Positions 6,744-13,835 of a stretch of DNA of 27,677 nt are shown here, piece by piece. Made by a program: the position numbers and the translations under genes. A model generated the notes under the pieces. The model was not told where the DNA came from. It searched no databases and worked only from the letters and a program-made list of their open reading frames with translations. The number at the start of each line of letters is the position of its first letter. Within the stretch, counting starts at the first letter, position 1. The stretch covers positions 1 to 27,677 of the IMG/VR virus record IMGVR_UViG_3300032334_001815, one strand, 5' to 3'. The DNA comes from a virus.

Positions 6744-7016
6744 TTAATTTTTTTCATATTTTTTAACTATTTTTACAATCACATCAATAGTATCACCGAC
6801 TTCATAACACCTATTGGATCTAATAGATATTGGTTCATTAGCAAAACTAATCTCCCAATACGGAGTTGTTTGTAATGTATTATCATACCCTGTTGGATGA
6901 TAAATAACACTCTTAACTACTTTATTTTCGTGTTTCTCAATAACATAATAGTCATTATCCATATTACAAGAAAACAAACTAATTGATATCATTAATGTAA
7001 ATAATATATTTCTCAT
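6744..7016 (-). CDS. Predicted lipoprotein (90 aa)
   Basis: A lipoprotein signal, MRNILFTLMISISLFSC, places the lipidated Cys at residue 17. Acidic residues follow (NMDNDYY), as in some Bacteroidota surface-export signals. The mature part is about 70 residues of predicted beta strands with one further Cys. It starts 6 nt after the 7023-7643 gene. Location at the outer membrane or periplasm is inferred, and function is unknown. Confidence 0.6.
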   Translation of the reverse strand: MRNILFTLMISISLFSCNMDNDYYVIEKHENKVVKSVIYHPTGYDNTLQTTPYWEISFANEPISIRSNRCYEVGDTIDVIVKIVKKYEKN

Positions 7017-7022
7017 ATTTTT

Positions 7023-7643
7023 TTAATTATCAAACCAAAATACAATCCTACAAACATAACCATCATTTTCAAGCGATTTCATAGCCGCCAATAAAGCATC
7101 ATATTCAGGGACAAGAACATCTTCAGTTGGATTATTGACAGGATCCTCATAATGCTCTTTTCTACACATATCTTTATATATATGTATAGCCTTTTCATAT
7201 TCTTCTCTTGTAACCCAAGATGCTGAGTGCCAATCAGGATTACTTACCCAAGTTGGTTTATCATCTGTTGGATTTCTATAATATAATTCGGAACTATAAT
7301 ATTCAGATGAAGCCCATTTAATAGCTTTTTCTAATGTGCAATATCTACCTTCTTCATCATTATCACTATCACTAATATATAAAGAATAATCACCGCTTGT
7401 GTAATATCCCAAACTATGAAAATCAGGAATACCTTTGGGTTCAAAACCATTTTCAAAATTAACTCTAACCCCTTTTGAAAGAATACCGAATAACCAATAA
7501 TTTCTACCTGGATTTATTCTACCACCAAAATTACGCCAATAGGCTTTAACTGGCTCACTTCTACCATTTAAATCACCATTTCTTTCTTTTTCTAATGTTT
7601 CTTTGTCTGTGTATTCTAAATACATGTGAATGTCCGCACCCAT
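7023..7643 (-). CDS. Conserved phage protein of the MGADIH type (206 aa)
   Basis: The protein starts MGADIHMYLEY and continues with YWRNFGGRINPGRNYWLFGIL and SKGVRVNF, then FEPKGIPDFHSLGY and WHSASWVTREEYEKAI. I recognise this block order (M-G-x-D-I-H start, GRNY.LFG.L, PKG.P, HS.SW.T) from an uncharacterised family frequent in phage genomes. The early Asp and His could be metal ligands, but no activity is established. It has a canonical Shine-Dalgarno AAGGAG, rare in this host group. Confidence 0.65.
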   Translation of the reverse strand: MGADIHMYLEYTDKETLEKERNGDLNGRSEPVKAYWRNFGGRINPGRNYWLFGILSKGVRVNFENGFEPKGIPDFHSLGYYTSGDYSLYISDSDNDEEGRYCTLEKAIKWASSEYYSSELYYRNPTDDKPTWVSNPDWHSASWVTREEYEKAIHIYKDMCRKEHYEDPVNNPTEDVLVPEYDALLAAMKSLENDGYVCRIVFWFDN

Positions 7644-7650
7644 AATTTTA

Positions 7651-7656
7651 CTCCTT
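7651..7656 (-). promoter_or_regulatory. Canonical Shine-Dalgarno of the 7023-7643 gene
   Basis: AAGGAG on the minus strand with 7 nt to the ATG at 7643. Most genes here have only A/T-rich leaders, as expected in Bacteroidota, so this site stands out. Confidence 0.6.
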
Positions 7657-7702
7657 TTTTTAAAAAATAATGAATTAGTTTAACAAAATCAATTTTTATG
7701 TG

Positions 7703-7966
7703 TTAGTAATTAAAACTAACTCTTTGATGGATGGTTATTTGAGGTGCTCCATATTTGTTGGTATTACAATATGTCATCCAGGTATTTACTGAACTTACAC
7801 AACCGCAACAATCCCACTCGTGCCCACAACGACTACTATAACTATTTTTTCTACAATACCTATCAAGTAGTTTGTAGTTTTTCTTGTTTAATGGTAAATT
7901 GATACATCTTACAGATAATCTAAAATCAATGTCACCATCCATAGAAATCCATTTGCTGTTTCTCAT
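7703..7966 (-). CDS. Cysteine-rich hypothetical protein (87 aa)
   Basis: I chose the ATG at 7966 (MRNSKWISMDGD). Upstream in-frame extension needs a TTG at 8005 with no supporting context. The protein carries many cysteines in the second half (RYC, SRCGHEWDCCGC, TYC). These could bind zinc or form disulfides, although there is no signal peptide. A TATCTTTG -7-like box lies at 7995-8002 but without a well-spaced -33 element. Family not recognised. Confidence 0.5.
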   Translation of the reverse strand: MRNSKWISMDGDIDFRLSVRCINLPLNKKNYKLLDRYCRKNSYSSRCGHEWDCCGCVSSVNTWMTYCNTNKYGAPQITIHQRVSFNY

Positions 7967-8068
7967 ATTAGTATTTTTAATTGGTTTTGTATAACAAAGA
8001 TACAATATTTATTGACAATTAAAAATATTTTTCAAATAATTTTATTTACTTTACTAAGTATGTGAAAA

Positions 8069-8674
8069 TCAATTACTTTTACTTGGAAAGAATAATTTTA
8101 TATCTTCAGGATCCATTTGTCCTTTTGTTTTAACCTCAGAAACAGGGCTACCGAAATGATAACTTTTAATAATACGATTATTGTTTAAATTAAAATCTAC
8201 AGCGTGATAACCATTAACTGGTTCTTTTTTATATTCCCAAGATAAAACTTTATCTTTAGTTTTTGGGTTTATGTTAGTAAATTTAGGGTATGCATCTCCC
8301 CAAGTTGCGGGTTTCCATTCATTATCTTTATAAATAAGAACAACCATTTTACCATCCTGAGTTTTAGATAGAGCCAAATTCTTTTTACCTTGTCCTATTA
8401 AAAATTGAATTGAGTTAGCTTCTTTTTCATATTGTGGATCCACAAATATTGATTGTTGATTCCAATCATGTAATCCCATATCCTCACCACCTGTGTTAGC
8501 ATGACTTGATTTCCATCTACGTATTCTACCATCAGATAACCTAATATATTTACTACCTTGAGCTGTTTTAAAGAATGTAATATCTTTTATTAAATTATCT
8601 ATTTCTTGGTTTTCATTTATGAATTGTTCAAAGTTTTTCACTTTGTCAATCATTTTACGTATATCTTCAATCAT
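8069..8674 (-). CDS. Tagged hypothetical protein (201 aa)
   Basis: The N-terminus contains MIDKVKNFEQFINENQ. This resembles the capsid-targeting peptides of T4 internal proteins (short helix with F..FI.E) and contains an I-N-E site. The body is beta-rich with many Trp and Lys residues (KYIRLSDGRIRRWKSSHANT, EWKPATWGD, SWEYKKEPVNGYHAVDF). I cannot assign a family. An alternative start is the internal ATG at 8653, just before the tag. It follows the 42 aa gene at 8692-8820 closely. Confidence 0.6.
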   Translation of the reverse strand: MIEDIRKMIDKVKNFEQFINENQEIDNLIKDITFFKTAQGSKYIRLSDGRIRRWKSSHANTGGEDMGLHDWNQQSIFVDPQYEKEANSIQFLIGQGKKNLALSKTQDGKMVVLIYKDNEWKPATWGDAYPKFTNINPKTKDKVLSWEYKKEPVNGYHAVDFNLNNNRIIKSYHFGSPVSEVKTKGQMDPEDIKLFFPSKSN

Positions 8675-8691
8675 AATTATAAACTTATATA

Positions 8692-8820
8692 TTATTTTAA
8701 TTTGGTAATTTCAGTATAACTTGTTTTTTGTTTTTTAATCCAGAAGATATGTTCTAATGTTTGTTTATTGTTTAAACTACCTTTTAAGTGTGGTTTTGGT
8801 TTGATTGTTGAGTATTTCAT
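8692..8820 (-). CDS. Microprotein (42 aa)
   Basis: This short frame starts at an ATG that overlaps the stop of the 8817-9668 gene (ATGA). It reads MKYSTIKPKPHLKGSLN and ends YTEITKLK. It is basic, with no membrane segment. The overlap and the lack of other coding sequence in this 140 nt gap support translation. No function is recognised. Confidence 0.5.
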   Translation of the reverse strand: MKYSTIKPKPHLKGSLNNKQTLEHIFWIKKQKTSYTEITKLK

Positions 8821-9668
8821 ATTTTAGAGATGTATGATGTTGATCCTAATAATTTATAGTAGTAATCATCTAATTTATTGATTGCAGGTTCTAAATATTT
8901 TTTATTTATCAATGCTCTTTTTGAAGGTTTGGTTGGATCACCACTTTCTTTATTTTTCTTGATGTGGAAGATAGTGATATTATCTGGTTCATATCTTTCA
9001 ATAAAGTCAAGAGTTATATTTGTAATAGTTTCCAATATATTATAAGCATCATTTGCGTTTAATACTGCAAGTCCTTTAGTAGTGGAATATTCTCTTTCCC
9101 AGTTATTATCACCTAAATTATAGAATATAACTTCAAAGTCATAACCATTTTTATTGGTAAAGTTATAGATAATTTTTCTTTCGGTTGGATCAGCATGACT
9201 TTTATCTAACTTATAATTATAAACTTGTCCTTCATTAAGTTTTTTATCTGTATAATTCTTATTAAGATATTTTTCAATATCTTTTGGGGTATATTCTAAT
9301 AATTCACCAATTCTTTTGCTATCTTCATAAGAAGCGTTCCAAGCTAAATAACCATTATATTTTTTGGCGATATTATATAGTTCTTCTGCTTGTTCTTTAT
9401 AACCTTGTCTATAAATAATAACAGGTTTATTTGGATTTTCTAAAACTCTTATTACCCCAAAATCATTTCTTTCACTGGAATCAATTATGTATTTTTGTAG
9501 TTTATAAGGAACTATGTTGATTTGAACCCAAGCAATATTTCTTTTACCATCTTCAAGGGTTCTAAATGAACCAATCTCAGTATGAGCTTCAGATGCTTTA
9601 ATACTTTCAGTTATTCTCCTGAGAGTAAATAACTTTTTCTTTTGTTCTTCTGTAATAATAATCTTCAT
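8817..9668 (-). CDS. Tagged phage protein with MKIIITEEQ start (283 aa)
   Basis: The first 17 residues MKIIITEEQKKKLFTLR are nearly identical to the start of the 331 aa MORN protein, and I-T-E and similar sites follow. The rest is unrelated to MORN repeats. A middle domain contains NKPVIIYRQGYKEQAEELYN, and a C-terminal domain contains DFEVIFYNLGDNNWEREY and a Tyr-rich end. The C-terminal pattern resembles uncharacterised phage proteins. It is 3 nt downstream of the metallopeptidase-like gene and shares its transcription unit. Confidence 0.65.
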   Translation of the reverse strand: MKIIITEEQKKKLFTLRRITESIKASEAHTEIGSFRTLEDGKRNIAWVQINIVPYKLQKYIIDSSERNDFGVIRVLENPNKPVIIYRQGYKEQAEELYNIAKKYNGYLAWNASYEDSKRIGELLEYTPKDIEKYLNKNYTDKKLNEGQVYNYKLDKSHADPTERKIIYNFTNKNGYDFEVIFYNLGDNNWEREYSTTKGLAVLNANDAYNILETITNITLDFIERYEPDNITIFHIKKNKESGDPTKPSKRALINKKYLEPAINKLDDYYYKLLGSTSYISKI

Positions 9669-9671
9669 AAC

Positions 9672-10805
9672 TTATTTAGCCATTGCATATAATTTAGCTA
9701 ATTTTCTAATTGCCAAGTCAGCTTTCTTAGCATTATTCTCTATTTCAGATTTAAAAAATTCTTCAGGTTTAATATTTTTTTTAATTTTGTCGGAAATACT
9801 CTGAAAATATCTCTTCCGATTTTCAGAATTATCAAATAAATTACTATCATAAGTAAAAGATTTAATAAACTCAATTGAATGTTTCTCAAATAAATCTTTC
9901 ATAATATATAAATATAATTTAATAATATATTCAGATGATGAGTAATCGTATATATTGAAATTATAACCAAATTTTCCTTTCAATGTATAAATATTTTTAC
10001 GAATTTTATCCAAATTTTTAAATAATCTATAATAAAACTCATTAGCTGTAAAATTTTTTATTTTATTTAATGTTTTATAAGTTTCATTACTTTTAATAAA
10101 GTTTAAGAAATCTTTTTTAGTTATTTGATGAGTTCTAATTAATGACATTACTTCAGTAGGTCTTACTAAATTTTCAATTACAGAAACAAAATATGATGAA
10201 TAAAACACATATTCTACTTCATCAATAGGGCTTAATGAATTGAGTATTGATGATAATTCCATTGATGTTTGAAATTTTGATTGTCTAATAATATCATCAT
10301 ATGGTTTTTTGTTGGTATCATAATTGTGCTTTAACTCATGTGCAATTACACTAATAAATTTAGCCATATTATGAATAAAATTGTATTTAAGTTCAACTTT
10401 AATTTGTTTATCACTTATAGTTGGATTACCATATTTATCACCAGGACAATAAAAATTAAATATAATAACTAAACTATCTTGTTTTACATTTTTAAACTTA
10501 CCAATACCAACCATTTCATTTTCAAACGGTGTTGATGCACCCGCATATTCAAGTTTATCAAATCCAGGATAAAAATATGGCATTACATTTATTACAATTG
10601 ATATTTTCTTAAATGTTAAATCACCAATCTTAAATGGAGTGTTTATTTCATTACTTTTACCACTATTATCTTGATAATCTTCAAAATTATCAACAATATT
10701 ATATTTAAAATCAAATTTAGTTATTTTATCAACTATTTCTTCTGCAACTTCTAAAATACCTTCAGGAACTCCAAGAGCTTCATTTAATCTACTTTTTACC
10801 TTCAT
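9672..10805 (-). CDS. Tagged protein with an HExxH metallopeptidase motif (377 aa)
   Basis: The start at 10805 is chosen because a TATTTAT box precedes it by 5 nt; the longer frame from 10841 runs into the terminator. The protein begins MKVKSRLNEALGVPEG, a short helix with an L-N-E site. After a beta-rich N-terminal part comes FISVIAHELKHNYD (about residues 150-163), the zincin signature HExxH. The third zinc ligand is not obvious. The C-terminal 200 residues are helical and Lys/Tyr rich. A zinc peptidase acting on a host or virion protein is likely, but the substrate is unknown. Confidence 0.65.
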   Translation of the reverse strand: MKVKSRLNEALGVPEGILEVAEEIVDKITKFDFKYNIVDNFEDYQDNSGKSNEINTPFKIGDLTFKKISIVINVMPYFYPGFDKLEYAGASTPFENEMVGIGKFKNVKQDSLVIIFNFYCPGDKYGNPTISDKQIKVELKYNFIHNMAKFISVIAHELKHNYDTNKKPYDDIIRQSKFQTSMELSSILNSLSPIDEVEYVFYSSYFVSVIENLVRPTEVMSLIRTHQITKKDFLNFIKSNETYKTLNKIKNFTANEFYYRLFKNLDKIRKNIYTLKGKFGYNFNIYDYSSSEYIIKLYLYIMKDLFEKHSIEFIKSFTYDSNLFDNSENRKRYFQSISDKIKKNIKPEEFFKSEIENNAKKADLAIRKLAKLYAMAK

Positions 10806-10810
10806 ACAAT

Positions 10811-10817
10811 ATAAATA
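10811..10817 (-). promoter_or_regulatory. TATTTAT box, 5 nt before ATG
   Basis: The minus strand reads AAACTATTTAT, then ATTGT, then the ATG at 10805. Only about 11 nt separate it from the U-tract of the upstream terminator, leaving no room for a separate -35 element. Confidence 0.6.
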
Positions 10818-10828
10818 GTTTAGAACAT

Positions 10829-10852
10829 AAAAAAACCCCATTTAAGGGGTTT
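10829..10852 (-). terminator. Rho-independent terminator
   Basis: Stem AAACCCC / GGGGTTT with loop ATTTAA and a U-tract on the minus strand, 15 nt behind the stop of the lipoprotein gene at 10867-11199. Confidence 0.85.
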
Positions 10853-10866
10853 ATTTTACCTATATT

Positions 10867-11199
10867 TTAATAAGGTGAAGTTGTGTCAAGTTGAATTGTT
10901 TCTGGGTTTATTAGTCCATTATGTTTGTTATATTCATCTTCTGTAATAAGTGAAAAATAATTTACATCAACAGCTATACCATCATAATACGATCTTGAAT
11001 TAGAACATTTAAATTGAACTAAATCACCAAAAAGAATACCAAAATCTTTAGGTCCTTCAACTCTGATATAATGAACACCTTGACTATCTTTTAAACCCAT
11101 TTTAATATAACTAACACCATTTGGGTTTGGAATACAAGGATCTTCACACCCAACTAATATAATGGATAAAATTGCGATTAAATAAATTATTTTTCTCAT
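10867..11199 (-). CDS. Predicted lipoprotein (110 aa)
   Basis: The signal MRKIIYLIAILSIILVGC has lipobox L-V-G-C (Cys at residue 18), followed by the acidic EDPC. The mature part has beta strands and the segment DFGILFGDLVQFKC, which may form a small barrel. The start overlaps the stop of the upstream 57 aa gene (ATGA). It belongs to the unit that begins with the ribosomal protein gene at 11624. A role at the host surface is inferred from the signal only. Confidence 0.65.
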   Translation of the reverse strand: MRKIIYLIAILSIILVGCEDPCIPNPNGVSYIKMGLKDSQGVHYIRVEGPKDFGILFGDLVQFKCSNSRSYYDGIAVDVNYFSLITEDEYNKHNGLINPETIQLDTTSPY

Positions 11200-11369
11200 A
11201 TTCTATAAGTTTTATTGTCATCTGGATTTGTTGATAAAACCCTTTTTGACTTTGTTTTTAATGGTTTTTTTGGTTTTTCTTCGGGTATATCCACTTTAGC
11301 ATATTTAAACCCTGATGAGTTCTTAAATAACTCCATTCTATAGCTTATATCTTCTGTATTACCTGTCAT
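11196..11369 (-). CDS. Small basic protein (57 aa)
   Basis: The frame starts at the ATG at 11369, 6 nt after the stop of the bL31 gene, and ends in an ATGA overlap with the lipoprotein gene. It reads MTGNTEDISYRMELFKNSSG, then a Lys/Pro-rich stretch (PEEKPKKPLKTKSKR) and NPDDNKTYRI. The C-terminal half is probably disordered and might bind nucleic acid. No homologue is recognised. Confidence 0.55.
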   Translation of the reverse strand: MTGNTEDISYRMELFKNSSGFKYAKVDIPEEKPKKPLKTKSKRVLSTNPDDNKTYRI

Positions 11370-11375
11370 ATTAAA

Positions 11376-11624
11376 TTATTTAGATGCGTAACGCTTTTTA
11401 AACTTATCAATCCTACCTGCTCTATCAATAAACACATTTTGTCCTGTGTAAAATGGATGTGATTTATCAGATATATCCAATTTGTATAAAGGATATTCTA
11501 CACCATCTTCCAATTTAATAGTTTCTTTGGTATCAAGTGTGCTATGACATAAGAACATATAATTATTTGTCATGTCCTTAAAAACAACTTTCCTGTAAGT
11601 TTTAGGGTGTATTCCTTCTTTCAT
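11376..11624 (-). CDS. rpmE2: 50S ribosomal protein bL31, type B
   Basis: The 82 aa protein matches type B bL31 along its full length: [17 protein letters not shown] at the start, then [21 protein letters not shown] and SHPFYTGQ, with [11 protein letters not shown] at the end. Type B paralogues lack the zinc-binding CxxC pair, and this protein has a single Cys near residue 26. bL31 bridges the 50S and 30S subunits. The gene has an excellent host-type promoter (TTTG-N20-TATATTTG) and heads a unit with a 57 aa protein and a lipoprotein. Phage-borne ribosomal proteins are known but uncommon. It may replace host bL31 during infection (inference). Confidence 0.9.
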   Translation of the reverse strand: MKEGIHPKTYRKVVFKDMTNNYMFLCHSTLDTKETIKLEDGVEYPLYKLDISDKSHPFYTGQNVFIDRAGRIDKFKKRYASK

Positions 11625-11643
11625 TTTTATTCTATTTGTATTA

Positions 11644-11675
11644 CAAATATACGGATTAATTGTTAAAATACCAAA
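11644..11675 (-). promoter_or_regulatory. Host-type Bacteroidota promoter of the bL31 gene
   Basis: On the minus strand TTTG (11675-11672), 20 nt, then TATATTTG (11651-11644). This fits the Bacteroidota -33/-7 consensus TTTG...TAnnTTTG. The start site would fall about 10-15 nt before the ATG at 11624. Confidence 0.75.
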
Positions 11676-11855
11676 TTATTTAATGTATTTTATAAACATA
11701 TAAATCGCGAAAATAACCAATAAACCGATTGTAATTGGTATCCAATACTTAGTAATCATCTCAAATATGGCGTATCCTAATACTACTATTATTATAGCAA
11801 AACAACCACCACCATCACCACCAGTATCTACATCCGGACAACAACATTTTCCCAT
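11676..11855 (-). CDS. Small cysteine-rich membrane protein (59 aa)
   Basis: The N-terminal 18 residues hold three consecutive Cys (MGKCCCPD) and a Gly/Asp stretch TGGDGGGC. Two hydrophobic segments follow (FAIIIVVLGYAIF and PITIGLLVIFAIYMF), ending FIKYIK. It is probably an inner-membrane protein, and the Cys cluster could bind metal or be acylated. It lies 15 nt after the tRNA-Met gene and so may be cotranscribed with the tRNAs. Its stop lies at the -33 region of the bL31 promoter. Confidence 0.6.
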   Translation of the reverse strand: MGKCCCPDVDTGGDGGGCFAIIIVVLGYAIFEMITKYWIPITIGLLVIFAIYMFIKYIK

Positions 11856-11870
11856 TTTTTATTCTATTTG

Positions 11871-11944
11871 TGGATCTTGTAGGATTTGAACCTACGACCT
11901 TCACGTTATGAGCGTGCTATTCTGTACCCCTGAATTAAAGATCC
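11871..11944 (-). tRNA. tRNA with CAU anticodon (Met, initiator Met or Ile2)
   Basis: Acceptor GGATCTT pairs perfectly with AAGATCC, and the discriminator is A. The anticodon loop is CTCATAA (CAU) on a CACG/CGTG stem. The T arm is GTAGG-TTCAAAT-CCTAC. No 3' CCA is encoded. Whether it is elongator Met, initiator or lysidine-modified Ile cannot be decided by eye. It starts 19 nt after the stop of the homing endonuclease gene. Confidence 0.9.
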
Positions 11945-11963
11945 ATTTATTTCATTTTCAAAG

Positions 11964-12626
11964 TTAAAATATTTTTTTATTAAAATCAATATTGAATACT
12001 TTGTTTTTAATTTTTTTAATTTCATCAGATTTGAAAACAATTAAGTTAGGGATACTTAACCATTTAATCCTATCTCTTTCTGTTTCATACCCTTTAACTT
12101 CAATATAGATGTCAAAATCAGGTAAATAAAAGTCAGGGTAATATTTCCTTTTCCCATTCCATTCATAATCAAAAGATTTAGTTTCATGCTCCCATTTGAT
12201 ATTATTTTCATCAAACCATTTGGCAACTAATAATTCCCAACTACCTTTTAACTTAACCCCTTTATATGTTATATTTTTAACCCTACCAACAACATTATTT
12301 TTAACATAACTATCAGGATGTAATTCAACAGCCCTTCTCATTGAAATACTATGTTTTTTCCTTTGCTCTTCAGAATAAACCCTACCTTTACTAGTTTCCG
12401 ATATTTTTCTTCTTGTTTCTTCAGAAATAATTGGTTTTGGTAGTCCCAATTCTTTTGCCTTTATAAAAGCATTACTTACTTTTACCTCCCCCTTAATTCT
12501 TTTTTTATTATATTCAATAAAATTACTTTTTAATATTTGTCTATCAGGATTATTTTTACATAATCTCTCATGATTTCTTAAACTATTATCATTCTTACAA
12601 ACTTTTTTACAAAACTTACATTCCAT
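11964..12626 (-). CDS. Homing-type endonuclease: zinc finger, NUMOD3, PD-(D/E)xK core (220 aa)
   Basis: A C2H2-like finger (CKFCKKVC, then NHERLC) comes first. Next is a NUMOD3-type DNA-binding segment near residues 68-100 (SEETRRKISETSKGR, SEEQRKKHSISMRRA). The C-terminal domain reads KYYPDFYLPDFDIYIEVKGY, a PD-(D/E)xK active site with D165, E176 and K178. This architecture is typical of free-standing phage homing endonucleases. The gene sits between a 5' tRNA fragment and an intact tRNA, and carries its own TATTTAT box. The likely target is a tRNA region of related phages. Confidence 0.8.
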   Translation of the reverse strand: MECKFCKKVCKNDNSLRNHERLCKNNPDRQILKSNFIEYNKKRIKGEVKVSNAFIKAKELGLPKPIISEETRRKISETSKGRVYSEEQRKKHSISMRRAVELHPDSYVKNNVVGRVKNITYKGVKLKGSWELLVAKWFDENNIKWEHETKSFDYEWNGKRKYYPDFYLPDFDIYIEVKGYETERDRIKWLSIPNLIVFKSDEIKKIKNKVFNIDFNKKIF

Positions 12627-12630
12627 ATAT

Positions 12631-12637
12631 ATAAATA
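12631..12637 (-). promoter_or_regulatory. TATTTAT box, 4 nt before ATG
   Basis: The minus strand reads ACATATTTAT, then ATAT, then the ATG of the homing endonuclease at 12626. It lies within 16 nt of the broken end of the tRNA fragment. Confidence 0.55.
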
Positions 12638-12652
12638 TGTTGTTTTTAATTT

Positions 12653-12692
12653 TTCAGAGTCAGGTGCTACTTACCAGCTGAGCTAAAGATCC
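12653..12692 (-). pseudogene. 5' half of a tRNA-Gln(CUG)-like gene
   Basis: The sequence has a complete acceptor 5' strand (GGATCTT), D arm (TAGCTCAGCTGGTAAGTAGC) and the 5' anticodon stem and loop (CCTGA, then CTCTGAA with CTG at the anticodon). After the loop the sequence turns into A/T-rich leader; no 3' anticodon stem, T arm or acceptor 3' strand follows. A host-type promoter sits just upstream, so it is probably transcribed. Its acceptor strand is identical to that of the intact tRNA-Met beyond the endonuclease gene. Confidence 0.75.
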
Positions 12693-12705
12693 ATTTATTA
12701 TACTT

Positions 12706-12737
12706 CAAAGATATATAATTTATTTTATAATATCAAC
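12706..12737 (-). promoter_or_regulatory. Host-type promoter before the tRNA fragment
   Basis: Minus strand GTTG (12737-12734), 20 nt, TATCTTTG (12713-12706). The expected start is a few bases before the tRNA 5' end at 12692. It may also serve the endonuclease and the tRNA-Met downstream. Confidence 0.65.
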
Positions 12738-12747
12738 TTTTTTTCAA

Positions 12748-13428
12748 TTATGATGATTTTAAATAAAGTTCATATAATTCTTCTTCCGTTTTATAACCCA
12801 TATATTCTTGGGGTTTTTCCTCTTCCACATTCTCCCATAACCACCTATCTTTAACCCACATACTCATCCAACTCTGAGCCAACCATTTAGCAAAATCAAT
12901 GGCAGCCTCCCTTTCAAGTTCTTCTTCGTATCTTTGTTGCTCTTCATAAGCACAATGAGGACAATCAGGTAAAGTGCATGTATTATTTTTTTCATCAAAC
13001 CATTTATTCAAACTTTCAGATGTTTCTTCACTTAAAGCTTTATCTAATTTGGCTTCTAATTCATTTAATTTTAAAAACTCACCCATTGTTTTACCTTCAC
13101 CAAAACCTTCAGAATTAATATCCTCCATTTCTTTGATAAACTCTTCAGGTGTAATTAATTTTAAATGTTCTGTCAATCTATTAATCATACTATTAGGGTT
13201 AGTGTAATCAGAAACTTCAACTTTATATTTAATTAATTTAGCGTAAGTTTCCTCCACTATCTCAAACTCTACATCCCTACCACTATCTTCATCATCCAAA
13301 AAATAATACTTTAAGTATTTTGGATGGATTAAATATAAACCACCTAAACAAGGCATACCTGTAAAATCTAAACCACTTGGTTCTTCAACATACCATTTTT
13401 GATTTTCTTTTTTTAATCTTCCTTTCAT
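12748..13428 (-). CDS. Hypothetical protein with a CPHC zinc-knuckle-like pair (226 aa)
   Basis: The N-terminal part is beta-rich (KWYVEEPSGLDF, GGLYLIHPKYLKYYF). A Glu/Lys-rich helical middle follows, then a Cys cluster CTLPDCPHC, and an acidic C-terminus with several Trp (WLAQSWMSMWVKDRWLW). The Cys spacing suggests a small zinc site. The start overlaps the upstream stop (ATGA) and has a strong Shine-Dalgarno, GGAGGTG. It is the last gene of a four-gene coupled unit. Family not recognised. Confidence 0.65.
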   Translation of the reverse strand: MKGRLKKENQKWYVEEPSGLDFTGMPCLGGLYLIHPKYLKYYFLDDEDSGRDVEFEIVEETYAKLIKYKVEVSDYTNPNSMINRLTEHLKLITPEEFIKEMEDINSEGFGEGKTMGEFLKLNELEAKLDKALSEETSESLNKWFDEKNNTCTLPDCPHCAYEEQQRYEEELEREAAIDFAKWLAQSWMSMWVKDRWLWENVEEEKPQEYMGYKTEEELYELYLKSS

Positions 13429-13835
13429 TTTTCACCTCCAATTTCTAATTCTTTTCCAGTTAAAGCAAAATATAAGTTTTGTAATTGGTTGACATACATA
13501 ATATCTACCATTGAAAACGCCCTCAAATCATCAAAAGAATTATCTAAAATAGTGTATTTCCCATCTTTTCTTCTAACGTCTAATTGTAAATAATATTCAT
13601 GGTTTGAGTCAGTATATGTAATATAATCATTATCACTTTTATCTATATACTTAAACCCAAACCTCAATAACCATTTTTCCGTAAGTAAGATTGGTTCTAT
13701 TTCATTAATCAATCCAGAATCACCACATTTAAAAAATATCTCATCTTTTGATATTGCAGATACTAAAGCATTTTCATAATGAGATGGTCCATTCCATCCA
13801 ACCCAATTATTAATCCTTAATTCATTAGCATTCAT
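13425..13835 (-). CDS. Conserved Bacteroidota phage protein (136 aa)
   Basis: The protein starts MNANELRINNWV and ends YVNQLQNLYFALTGKELEI, with IEPILLTEKWLLRFGF in the middle. I recognise this order of blocks from an uncharacterised family widespread in Bacteroidota genomes and their phages, so it is a useful host marker. The start is preceded by a strong Shine-Dalgarno, GGAGG, 6 nt from the ATG. Both ends overlap neighbouring frames as ATGA. Confidence 0.75.
   Translation of the reverse strand: MNANELRINNWVGWNGPSHYENALVSAISKDEIFFKCGDSGLINEIEPILLTEKWLLRFGFKYIDKSDNDYITYTDSNHEYYLQLDVRRKDGKYTILDNSFDDLRAFSMVDIMYVNQLQNLYFALTGKELEIGGEK
13433..13439 (-). promoter_or_regulatory. Strong Shine-Dalgarno of the 226 aa gene
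   Basis: GGAGGTG on the minus strand, 4 nt before the ATG at 13428. It lies inside the last codons of the upstream gene. Confidence 0.6.

Noticed and set aside
7967-8005. Upstream extension of the 87 aa cysteine-rich protein to a TTG start
   Set aside because: The extension needs a rare start, overlaps a promoter-like TATCTTTG element, and the ATG at 7966 begins a typical MRNSK sequence.
10806-10841. Longer N-terminus for the HExxH protein
   Set aside because: The extension would be translated from the terminator hairpin of the previous unit.
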